Assembly (NCBI RefSeq): GCF_000058485.1
Contig: NC_008278.1
Span: 2,412,962-2,476,961, forward strand
Source: Frankia alni ACN14a
GTDB taxonomy: Bacteria > Actinomycetota > Actinomycetes > Frankiales > Frankiaceae
DNA: 64,000 nt
Direction: 5' to 3'
Shown: positions 51,192-59,025 of the stretch, one piece after another
How the letters are laid out: every line of letters begins with the position of its first letter
Position numbering within the stretch: the first letter of the stretch is position 1
Position numbers and translations under genes: made by a program
Notes under the pieces: model-generated
The model's input: only the letters and a program-made list of their open reading frames with translations
Databases searched by the model: none
Told to the model about the DNA's origin: nothing

Positions 51192-51758
51192 ATGGGCAGA
51201 TGGCAGCCGGATGCGCGCGTGCGGTTGCAGGAGGCGGCCCTGGCCCTCTACGGCGAGCGTGGGTACGAGGAGACGACCGTCGCGGAGATCGCGCAACGCG
51301 CCGGGCTGACCAAGCGCACGTTCTTCCGGTATTTCGCGGACAAGCGCGAGGTGCTGTTCTGGGGCTCCGAGTTGCTGGAGCAGCAGATGGTGGCCGCCAT
51401 CGAGGCCGCCCCCGCGCCCGTGTCGCTCCTGCGCCTGATCGCCGCGGCGCTGGAGGCCGCCGCCGTCCGGTTCGAGGAGGTCCGCGAGTTCGCCGGCCCG
51501 CGGCACCGGATCATCGCCGCCAGCCCCGAGCTACGGGAACGCGAGCTGATCAAGGCGGCCTCCCTGGCCGCCGCCATGGCACAGGCCCTGCGCGCACGGG
51601 GATTCGGCGACACCGCCGCCACCCTCGCCGCCCACCTGGGCACGACCGTCATGCACGTCGCCTTCACCCAGTGGATCGACGACCCGGCCCGCAGACCCTT
51701 CCAGCAGATCGCCGGGGACGCCCTGGCGCACCTGCGGGAGATCGCCTCCGCCGAGTAG
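51192..51758 (+). CDS. TetR-family transcriptional regulator
   Basis: A 188-residue regulator from ATG 51192. The N-terminal helix-turn-helix YEETTVAEIAQRAGLTKRTF then FRYFADKREVLFWG is the TetR signature. The C-terminal ligand domain is not diagnostic. It probably represses itself and the divergent oxidoreductase gene. Confidence 0.93.
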   Translation: MGRWQPDARVRLQEAALALYGERGYEETTVAEIAQRAGLTKRTFFRYFADKREVLFWGSELLEQQMVAAIEAAPAPVSLLRLIAAALEAAAVRFEEVREFAGPRHRIIAASPELRERELIKAASLAAAMAQALRARGFGDTAATLAAHLGTTVMHVAFTQWIDDPARRPFQQIAGDALAHLREIASAE

Positions 51759-51829
51759 TCCGGGCCGGCTGCGCCACGGAGACCGGCGGCGACTACCCCG
51801 TCGGCGTGGGTCTGACCCGTCGGCGTGGG

Positions 51830-52777
51830 TCAGACCCGTCGGTCCGGACGGGCGGGCCCCTCCGGGTCGGCCGCGGCGTAGGCGCGGGCGAGGTGGTCGC
51901 CGAGTCCGGTGATCGCCTCCCGGGCCGTCTCGACGGGTGGCTTGTGGGTGTAGCCGTGGTCGACGTCGGGGAAGCGGTGATAGGTGACGTCGGCCCCGGT
52001 GGCGCGCAGCTTCTCGGCGAAGATCTGACCGTCGGCCTCGAGGGAGTCGAGCCCGCCGGTGGTGACCAGGGTCGGCGGGAAGCCGGAGAGGTCCGGGGCG
52101 AGCGCGGGAGAGGCGAGGGGTTCGGCGCGGGTGGCCGGGTCGGGGAAGTAGGCCTTCTGCACAAGCCGCAGCAGCCGCGGGCCGATGGCGGGAAACCTCT
52201 TCGGCGAGGTGCGGGCGTGCGGGTCGAGGCCCACGTCGGTGACGCCGAACCCGACGGCCAGGGCGACCGGCAGGAACGCCCCGGCGTCGCGGGCCTGCTG
52301 GACGACGTTGATCGCGAGTTTCGCGCCGGCGCTGTAGCCGCCGACGGACAGCCGTTCGCCGTCCCAGCCCCGCTCGGCGCCGTGCGTATGGGCCCAGGCG
52401 GCCACGTCGTAGGCCTGGTGCTCGGCGACGGGGTAGGTGACGTCGGGGGCGGTGTCGTAGTCGGGGACGAGGACCGCGGCGCCGACGTCGGCGGCGAGGT
52501 AGCGGCAGACGTGGTCGTCCTGCTCGGGCCTGCGGACGATGAACGCGCCGCCATGGAGCTGCACGTGCACCGGCGGGGGCGCTGCGGTGCCCGCGGGCCG
52601 GTAGAGCAGGCAGCGGACGGGGCCGTGCCGGGTGGGCACCGTCACGGTCTCGGGGTCGGCAACCGTCCCGCTGGCGAACCGCAGGGACTTCGGCGGGCGT
52701 GCGACGAGGGTGAAACCCGTGCGCATGACGCGGGCGGCCAGGCGGGTCCCGAGGCCGGGGGTGGGGCCGGTGGTCAA
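51830..52777 (-). CDS. Alpha/beta hydrolase (HSL-type esterase)
   Basis: A 315-residue hormone-sensitive-lipase family hydrolase. The oxyanion motif is HLHGG-like (VQLHGGAFIV), the nucleophile elbow GGYSAGAK, and the acid/base residues probably lie in TTGGLDSLE and DVDHGY. The start is TTG 52777, decided by CAGGAGACAG 6 bases upstream. Faces the TetR gene convergently and may share its control. Confidence 0.88.
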   Translation of the reverse strand: MTTGPTPGLGTRLAARVMRTGFTLVARPPKSLRFASGTVADPETVTVPTRHGPVRCLLYRPAGTAAPPPVHVQLHGGAFIVRRPEQDDHVCRYLAADVGAAVLVPDYDTAPDVTYPVAEHQAYDVAAWAHTHGAERGWDGERLSVGGYSAGAKLAINVVQQARDAGAFLPVALAVGFGVTDVGLDPHARTSPKRFPAIGPRLLRLVQKAYFPDPATRAEPLASPALAPDLSGFPPTLVTTGGLDSLEADGQIFAEKLRATGADVTYHRFPDVDHGYTHKPPVETAREAITGLGDHLARAYAAADPEGPARPDRRV

Positions 52778-53703
52778 GGTCTGTCTCCTGGGGCGGGTCC
52801 GGGCTCCGGTGGCGGGTCCGGATCCGGCGTCGAGCGTGCGGGGCAGCGGCGCTGTCTGTCACTTCTACAGGCGTCGCGGCCATCGCTGCCATCCGCTGTC
52901 TGCTGCGCCTCGCTGCCGTCGGCTGCCGACGGCTCAGCAGGGTCGGACGATCGCGTCGTACGCCGCGTAGCCGCCGGCCACGATGTCCTGCACGTCTCGC
53001 GGTCGCTGCGGCGCGCGGAAGGAGTTGCGGTGCGGTGGGCACAGTTCTCGGGCTCGGACCGCACAGAACGCACCGCAATCGGCCCCGCACCGGCAGACCC
53101 CCGACCACCGCAAACGACCGGATGTGGCGGCACTGCTGGTGGCAGAAGAAATCGCCCCGGAACCGGTCCGGCGGCACCCAGTGGTCCGGCTCATCGTTCG
53201 AGATCTGCACCAAGAACCGGTGCGGCGCGTCAACATGAAGGAAAGGTGAGGCCGCGGCACATGAGAGCCCGTTGGGGTCCCAGCCAAGGGCGGGCCCGAG
53301 GACCGCTGCGAATTCGGGGCGAGTCAGCCCAAGCGTTTGAAGCGCATTACACCGGCCGGCTTGGTCCTCGTCCTCGATCAGACCATCCGGGGCAGCCTGA
53401 TGGACAGGAGCCCGGCCAGGACCGGCGGGCAACAGAAGGAGGACCGCCGCACGGAGGGAGAACGGGACGAACGCCGTTCGGGCGATCTTCTTTACGGTAA
53501 GAAGTCGCGGCGAGCCCCGCGAGGCGGAGCGCCGCCCACGCTGCCTTGGGATTCAGCCCGAGCAGTCCCGCCAAAGACCGCCAACCACGCTTCGCCACCG
53601 ATCCCGCGAGGGGCTTCGCCACCGATCCCGCGAGGGGAGGGGGAGCGCGAGGGTGGAGCGAAGCTCCCCCTCGCCCCGCGAGGCGAAGCCGAGCAATGAA
53701 TAA
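52778..53703. other. Gene-poor region before tRNA-Pro
   Basis: No convincing gene in ~920 bases. A minus-strand frame near 53351-53261 reads LQTLGLTRPEFAAVLGPALG, like part of an XRE-type helix-turn-helix, but nothing complete surrounds it. At about 53590-53640 a 24-base unit (ACCGATCCCGCGAGGGGCTTCGCC) is repeated. The location beside a tRNA gene and the debris of regulators suggest remains of an integrated element. Confidence 0.4.
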
Positions 53704-53704
53704 A

Positions 53705-53747
53705 GGGTGAGGCCCCAGCCTGCGCTCTCCGCAGGCACACCTCACCC
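53705..53747 (-). terminator. Nested hairpin terminator downstream of tRNA-Pro
   Basis: GGGTGAGG (53705-53712) pairs with CCTCACCC (53740-53747), and inside it CCTGCG (53719-53724) pairs with CGCAGG (53730-53735) around a 5-base loop. On the minus strand, the direction of the tRNA, it is followed at once by TTTATTCATTG. A rho-independent terminator. Confidence 0.85.
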
Positions 53748-53758
53748 CTCACCCGTGT

Positions 53759-53831
53759 CGGGACGACAGGATTTGAACCTGCGACCCCCAGACCCCCAGT
53801 CTGGTGCGCTACCAAGCTGCGCCACGTCCCG
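53759..53831 (-). tRNA. tRNA-Pro (GGG anticodon)
   Basis: On the minus strand the sequence runs CGGGACG (acceptor), GCGC..TTGGTAG..GCGC (D arm), CCAGA-CTGGGGG-TCTGG (anticodon arm, GGG), GCAGG-TTCAAAT-CCTGT (T arm) and CGTCCCG. All stems pair. CCA is not encoded. The anticodon GGG reads CCC and CCU proline codons. Confidence 0.97.
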
Positions 53832-53993
53832 TACGTCGACAACATTACCGGATCGGCGGCCGGGTGTGGTGACCGGGGGTCGCGTCAGCGTCGACGCGAC
53901 CCCCGACCCTCGTGCGCGGGCCCCGCGTGGGACCAGGCCGAGGCCATCACCCACGAGGGTGTTCGTGCGGCTGCCGGCCGCGACGGGGAAGGG

Positions 53994-54605
53994 TCAGGCC
54001 GCACCCTGGGCGCGTCGCCGAGCCACCCCCGCACCGATCAGCAGGGCGCCGACGGTGGCACCGGCCAGTGGGAGCAGGGGCGAGGACCCGCGGTCGGCCA
54101 TGCCGCCGCCGCCGGCGGCCACACCGCCCGGGCCGCCGGCGCCGACGACGCCGACACCCACGCCGGCGACGACGCCGACCGGGCAGTCGCGGTTGCGGTC
54201 CTTGTCCTTGTCCTTGTCATCCCAGTTGAACCAGTCGTCGTCCTTGCCGTCCCGGCCGTCCCGGCCGTCCCGGCCGTCCCGGTCGTCCTTGCCGTCCCGG
54301 CCGTCCCGGCCGTCCCGGTTGCCGTCCAGGTTGTCGGCACGCCTCTGCTTGTCACCGCCGTCCCTGTTGTCGAAGCCATCCCTGTTGTCGAAGCCGTCCC
54401 GGCCGTCCCGGCCGTCCTTGCCGTCCCTGTTGCCCTTGTCGCCGAAGATGTCCCAACCGTCGTCCTTCTTGTCGTCGCAACGGTTGTTTCTGTCCTTGTC
54501 GTCGAAGGCGTGGGCGGCGGCCAGGCCGGGCCCGAAGGTGAGGGCGACGCTCGCTGCACTCGACATCGCGAGAACGGCGGCGCTCCGGCCCATACCCTTC
54601 TTCAT
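53994..54605 (-). CDS. Secreted Asp/Gly/Arg repeat surface protein
   Basis: A 203-residue protein from ATG 54605. It starts with a signal peptide (MKKGMGRSAAVLAM, then AASVALTFGPGLAAAHA). Residues ~35-145 are highly charged repeats of DGRDGRDGKDD and DNRDGFDNRDG. A Gly-rich hinge and a C-terminal helix PLAGATVGALLIGAGVARRR follow. Signal, low-complexity stalk, membrane helix and basic tail is the plan of a wall-anchored protein, but no LPxTG is present. A sortase gene is divergent next door, separated by about 350 bases. Confidence 0.78.
   Translation of the reverse strand: MKKGMGRSAAVLAMSSAASVALTFGPGLAAAHAFDDKDRNNRCDDKKDDGWDIFGDKGNRDGKDGRDGRDGFDNRDGFDNRDGGDKQRRADNLDGNRDGRDGRDGKDDRDGRDGRDGRDGKDDDWFNWDDKDKDKDRNRDCPVGVVAGVGVGVVGAGGPGGVAAGGGGMADRGSSPLLPLAGATVGALLIGAGVARRRAQGAA
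54230..54430 (-). repeat. 9-bp repeats encoding DGR/DGK triplets
   Basis: Runs of CCGTCCCGG and close variants (on the + strand) repeat every 9 bases through 54250-54320 and again at 54390-54430. They produce the DGRDGRDGK pattern of the overlapping surface protein. The frame is preserved throughout. Confidence 0.85.
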
Positions 54606-54959
54606 CTGGTCCCCTCTCTCACTTACGGTGATCCGTTTGTCACTGCGAGTGACACCATAGCGACTGCGTGTGGGGATGCGCGGCAAGCGGGCCGGGCGTG
54701 GTGCGAGCGGCCCGGCCGGCGCGAGAAACGCCTGGCCGGCTGGATTTCACGGTCTGTCCCGCCGTCGACCGGGATGGCGGGCGTGGGCGACGGCCGGCTC
54801 TCGGCTCGTCGGTGCAGGATCACCGATTGTGTTCGGCTTGCTCGCTACAGTGACGGTCGGTGAAGGGGCTGCGGCCGGGGCGCAGGCAGAACCGGTGGCG
54901 CGTACGGCAGACGGCCAGCGGCCAGCGGCGTGCGGCGTGTGGATCGGGCGGGAGGGACT

Positions 54960-56087
54960 GTGGAAGGCGAGACCAACGACGGCCACCGGAAGCCTGCCAG
55001 CGGACCGGTCCCCGTCGCCGCGGCCACGCGGCGCCCCCTGCTGTGGCGCGGGCTGCTCCTCGTGGGCCTGGTGCTCATCGTCGGCAGCGGATTCCGGCTG
55101 GCGGAACCGGCACTCGACGCCGTCCGCGGCGGTTCCGGGACGGATGCGGCGGCCGACCTGCCGGACATCCCGCCGCCCCCGCCCCCGCCGCCGGCGGCCT
55201 CCGCGGGACCCGCGATCGGTCTGCCGCCCGCGCTGGTCGAGCAGCCGGTGGTCGTCATCAACGATCCCGTCCGACTGCGTATCCGGCGGATGGGGATCGA
55301 CGCGCCGATCACCCATCTCGGCCTGAGCCCGGACGGTTCGGTCGCGGTACCGAAGGCGTGGGGCGACGTCGGCTGGTTCGACCGCGGTCCCGCGCCGGGT
55401 GGCATCGGACCGGCCGTCCTCGTCGGCCACTACGACTCCACCACGGGGCCGGCGGTCTTCTACCGCCTGCCCCAGCTCGTCCCCGGCGACCGGATCGAGG
55501 TCGCCGGGCGGACCGGGGCCGCCCAGGCGTTCATCGTCGACCGCAAGGAGGACGTGTCGAAGGCGGCGTTCCCGAGCCAGCGCGTCTACGGACCGGTGGC
55601 CCGGCCGGAGCTGCGCCTGATCACCTGCGGCGGCGCCTTCGACCACAAGACCAAGCACTACCTCAACAACGTCGTGGTCTACGCGCATGCGGACACGTTC
55701 GCGGGCCCCGCTCCCGGCGCGCCCGCGGGACCCGCCCCGGCGGCGCCGGCGACGGGCGGGAAGCCGGCCGCCCCGCCGAGCAGCGCCCCGCTGGGCAGCG
55801 CCCCGCTGGGCAGCGTCCCGCCGGGCGCCGCCATCGGGCCGACCCGCACCGCGGCCGTTGCGCCGGCCGGTGGCGGTACCGGCCCGTCGGCCGGCGCGGC
55901 GGGCGCACTCACCCACGCGCCCGCCGTCCCGCCCGCTCGGGCCGCCCGCCCGCCGGCCGGCGCGGCCGCCGTGCCGCCCGCAGGCGCCGCCGCGGTTCCC
56001 GCTTCGACGGCGCATGCTGGCACGTTGGTGCTGCCGGGCGCGAGTTCGGGCGGTGGGTCACCGGCGGCGGGGGGTCCGTTCCGGTAG
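54960..56087 (+). CDS. Sortase (class E/F-like) with long Ala/Pro C-terminal tail
   Basis: 375 aa from GTG 54960 after GGGAGGGA. An N-terminal helix (LLWRGLLLVGLVLIVGSGF) anchors the protein. The sortase barrel (about residues 95-245) has IRRMGIDAPITHLGL, VLVGHYDSTTGPAVFYRLPQ (catalytic His), and LRLITCGGAFDHKTKHY (catalytic Cys, later Arg region). Beyond residue ~255 is an unusual ~120-residue Ala/Pro-rich tail with PLGSAPLGS repeats. Covalently attaches surface proteins; the neighbouring repeat protein is a possible client. Confidence 0.88.
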   Translation: MEGETNDGHRKPASGPVPVAAATRRPLLWRGLLLVGLVLIVGSGFRLAEPALDAVRGGSGTDAAADLPDIPPPPPPPPAASAGPAIGLPPALVEQPVVVINDPVRLRIRRMGIDAPITHLGLSPDGSVAVPKAWGDVGWFDRGPAPGGIGPAVLVGHYDSTTGPAVFYRLPQLVPGDRIEVAGRTGAAQAFIVDRKEDVSKAAFPSQRVYGPVARPELRLITCGGAFDHKTKHYLNNVVVYAHADTFAGPAPGAPAGPAPAAPATGGKPAAPPSSAPLGSAPLGSVPPGAAIGPTRTAAVAPAGGGTGPSAGAAGALTHAPAVPPARAARPPAGAAAVPPAGAAAVPASTAHAGTLVLPGASSGGGSPAAGGPFR

Positions 56088-56819
56088 GTCCCGGCGGTGC
56101 GGTCCCGGCGGCACCGGGCGTCCCCGCAGCGGGTGCGGGCGCGGCCGCGGGGACTCCCTGAGCCGCACCGGCGGCCCGGCGGCGGCAGGGGTAGCGGATG
56201 TCCCCGGCCCACGCCGGCGGCCTCGCGGCGGTGACGGCGAGGGCGAGGGTGAGGGAATTCCCCCGGGTCGATCCGGCGGCTGACCGTTCCGCTTTTCGCC
56301 GGCGCCGCGCGGGGCGGGAGGACACCCGTCCTTCGATACGCCTACGGCGTCCGGCAAGGGCGTGGCGGCGGCCCGTCCGGTCCCGGAACGATGCCTTTCC
56401 CGCGGTTCGCGGAACCGGCGGGGACCCCGATTCCGGCCGCCCCGGGGTGGCTCGCCGGATCACCTGCGCAGCGTCACCCGAGACGCGGATCAGTACACCG
56501 CTGGTCGCGGCCCACCCAACCGACTGTCACGGCGGCAGGGGTCGAGGGGTGTCGCAGCCCGACCGTCGTCACGAGACGTGAGTGCGGTGGCACATCTTGC
56601 TGAGGAGGGGGTGCTTTCCGGTGGCGTGTCCGAGCGTTGGGTTCGGGGTGGTTGCCGACCCTGCTGGTATGTCCATTATGGTCGTCGACAGCACTTCTGT
56701 TCCGGCCGTTCATCGCAGTCTGGAATATGAAGTGCTGGTTACGTGCCATGCGAACAGCGATACCCGTCGGACCGATGCGCCTAGTCCTGCCCCCGGTTCG
56801 GCGGCCCCTCCGAGTATGT
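56088..56819. other. Gene-poor region upstream of the riboswitch
   Basis: No gene is supported in ~730 bases. Short frames exist but none has both a ribosome-binding site and recognisable sequence. The stretch 56640-56760 is less GC-rich (TGTCCATTATGG, TCTGGAATATGAAGTG) and probably contains the promoter for the riboswitch-controlled gene. Confidence 0.45.
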
Positions 56820-56970
56820 CGGGGCAGGCGCGGGGGACCCATGGTCCTGGAGGTGGCTGCCGCAGGCGGCGCCGTCCCCAGGGGTGGAGCCGATAGGTCC
56901 GCGCGGCCGGCACCGGGCTCCCCGGCCCGACTCCCGGCAGCTCACCTCGTAGGCGCACGGGAAGGACACG
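56820..56970 (+). promoter_or_regulatory. c-di-AMP riboswitch (ydaO/yuaA type)
   Basis: The leader contains GCGGGGGACCCATGG at about 56829-56843, CCCAGGGGTGGAGCCGATAGG at about 56877-56898, and near the 3' end CCGGCAGCTCACCTCGTAGGC. These are the conserved ydaO blocks (GGGGGA.., GGGGUGAAUCC-like, cagCUcACCUCGUAGGC). It lies just upstream of an NlpC/P60 hydrolase, the standard actinobacterial context, where c-di-AMP binding turns the gene off. Ends are approximate. Confidence 0.82.
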
Positions 56971-56972
56971 CC

Positions 56973-58082
56973 TTGCCCCGTCGTGGTATGGCCTGGCTAC
57001 CGGAGGACTGGGAACAGTTCGTTCGCAGCCGCCAGCGGCCGCCGGCGCCCCGCGCCTCCTCAGGCTCCGGCGCGGTCCGCCGCCGTACCACCCCTCCGCC
57101 CCGGCGGGCCGCCACCATCGCCGCGTTCACGACCGGGACGCTCGCCGCGTCGACGGCCGCCTTCGCCGCGACCGTGCCTGCCGGGACCGACGGTGCGGCC
57201 TCCCTGGACGCGGGCACGCCGATCCACGAGGCCGCGATGGTCGACGGGCACGGGCACGGGCACGGGGACGTCGGCGACCTGACCGGGGCGCGCACCCTCG
57301 CGCCGCTGGCCACCGCGATCGCCGACCACGACCCGGTGTTCACCAACGTCTCCATCAGCGCGGACAAGTCGACCGTCGCGCCGAACACCCCCGTCGTGCT
57401 GACGGTGCGCGCCACCGAGGCCGACACCGGCGCCCCCCTGTCGGGCCAGGACGTTCGCATCGTGGTCGTGAACGGGCCGCAGTGGCAGACCTCGACGCGC
57501 CTGCACACCGACGCCAACGGGACCGCCCAGATCACCGCCCGGCTGCTGTCCACCACGACCATCACCGCCGTCTTCGACGGGTCGAGCGCGCTGCGGCCAT
57601 CCCTCGCCGGCGCCGCCACCGTGACGATCGCCAGCCCGGTGCGGGGCGCGGGCGGGCTCGGCGGGTTCGGCTCCGGTTCCGGTTCCGGGTCGGTCATCGA
57701 CCAGGCCATCCCCACGGTGATCCCGGGCAGTTCGATCGGCGAGAAGGCCGTCTACCTGGCCTCGCTGAACAAGGGCAAGCCGTACGTGTGGGGCGCCGAG
57801 GGGCCCTACTCCTTCGACTGCTCGGGCCTGGTCCAGTACGTGTTCAAGCAGCTCGGCCGGTCCCTGCCGCGCACCGCGCAGGGGCAGTACAACGTCTCGA
57901 CGAAGGTGCCGCAGTCCGGCAAGCAGCCCGGCGACCTGATCTTCTACGGCACCCCGGGCAACATCTACCATGTCGGCATCTACGCCGGGAACGGCTACAT
58001 GTGGGCCGCGCCGCAGACCGGCGGCGTCGTCTCGCTGCGTCCGATCTACAGCTCCACCTACAAGGTCGGCCGCATCCACTGA
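56973..58082 (+). CDS. NlpC/P60 peptidoglycan hydrolase
   Basis: A secreted cell-wall endopeptidase of ~369 aa. TTG 56973 is chosen because GGAAGGA lies ~6 bases before it; ATG 56988 is the alternative. An N-terminal basic region and hydrophobic segment (about 50-75) act as signal. An Ig-like/big domain follows (SISADKSTVAPNTPVVLTVR). The C-terminal C40 domain has the catalytic Cys in FDCSGLVQYVFKQLG, the His in YHVGIYAGNGYMW. Under c-di-AMP control by the upstream riboswitch. Confidence 0.93.
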   Translation: MPRRGMAWLPEDWEQFVRSRQRPPAPRASSGSGAVRRRTTPPPRRAATIAAFTTGTLAASTAAFAATVPAGTDGAASLDAGTPIHEAAMVDGHGHGHGDVGDLTGARTLAPLATAIADHDPVFTNVSISADKSTVAPNTPVVLTVRATEADTGAPLSGQDVRIVVVNGPQWQTSTRLHTDANGTAQITARLLSTTTITAVFDGSSALRPSLAGAATVTIASPVRGAGGLGGFGSGSGSGSVIDQAIPTVIPGSSIGEKAVYLASLNKGKPYVWGAEGPYSFDCSGLVQYVFKQLGRSLPRTAQGQYNVSTKVPQSGKQPGDLIFYGTPGNIYHVGIYAGNGYMWAAPQTGGVVSLRPIYSSTYKVGRIH

Positions 58083-58368
58083 CGGCGCCGGCTCGGCGCC
58101 GGGCGACGCCGATCCGCGCGGGGCGGTGCCGGGCAGCCGTGCCGAGCGGCCCTGCCGGGTCCGACGGACCCGTGGCGACGGCCATCCGCTAGCGTCAGCG
58201 CTGTCCGGACTGCCGATCGGGCGGCCCACGCGCGACCGGGCGGCCCCGGCGGCGCCGTGCCCGCGGGGCAAACCCGCGGGTGCACCGGGCGCGGTGGGCG
58301 CCCGCTCACCGCACCCCGCGGCACCTGCCGCCGAGCCGGTCGAAGCGCCGGTGGAGGAGGGACGTCGC

Positions 58369-59022
58369 ATGACCGCGCCCACCCCGCAGCCCACGGCGTC
58401 CGAGCCGGTGCCGCCGGACCGGGTGTGGACGATCCCCAACGCGCTGTCGGCACTGCGGCTGCTCGGCGTGCCGGTGTTCCTCTGGCTGGTGCTCGGGCCG
58501 GAGGCGGACGGCGCGGCGCTGGGGATCCTCGCGTTCGCCGGGGTCAGCGACTACCTCGACGGCAAGCTCGCCCGCGCGCTCAACCAGACCAGCCGCCTCG
58601 GCGTGCTGCTCGACCCGCTCGCCGACCGCCTCTACATCCTGTCCACGATCATCGCGCTGACCGTGCGCGAGATCGTGCCGATCTGGCTGGCCGTCCTGCT
58701 GCTGGCCCGCGACGTGGCGCTGCTCGCCCTGCCGCCGCTGCTGCGGCGCATCGGCGCGGGGGTCGCCCTGCCCGTGCACTACCTGGGCAAGGCGGCGACG
58801 TTCAACCTGCTCTACGCCTTCCCGCTGTTGCTGCTCTCCGCCGGTGACTCGTGGCTGGCGACCGCGGCCCGCCCGCTCGGATGGGCGTTCGCGATCTGGG
58901 GTACTGCTCTGTACTGGTGGTCCGGCCTGCTCTACTTCGTCCAGGCCGGCCAGCTCGCCCGGCGCTACCGGGCCCACACCCGGACCGGTGCCCACCCCGG
59001 GGCCGGCGAGAGCGGGAGGTAA
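58369..59022 (+). CDS. CDP-alcohol phosphatidyltransferase
   Basis: A membrane phospholipid synthase of 217 aa from ATG 58369, with GGAGGAGGG 7 bases upstream. The family motif DGxxARxxxxxxxxGxxxDxxxD is seen as YLDGKLARALNQTSRLGVLL then DPLADR. Several helices follow. It could make phosphatidylglycerophosphate or a phosphatidylinositol lipid; the sequence does not decide. It stands 3 bases before the nucleotidyltransferase gene. Confidence 0.9.
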   Translation: MTAPTPQPTASEPVPPDRVWTIPNALSALRLLGVPVFLWLVLGPEADGAALGILAFAGVSDYLDGKLARALNQTSRLGVLLDPLADRLYILSTIIALTVREIVPIWLAVLLLARDVALLALPPLLRRIGAGVALPVHYLGKAATFNLLYAFPLLLLSAGDSWLATAARPLGWAFAIWGTALYWWSGLLYFVQAGQLARRYRAHTRTGAHPGAGESGR

Positions 59023-59025
59023 GCG

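Noticed and set aside
53337-53699. A 120-codon plus-strand frame before tRNA-Pro
   Set aside because: Its second half is just direct-repeat DNA and the start of the frame has no ribosome-binding site or motif.
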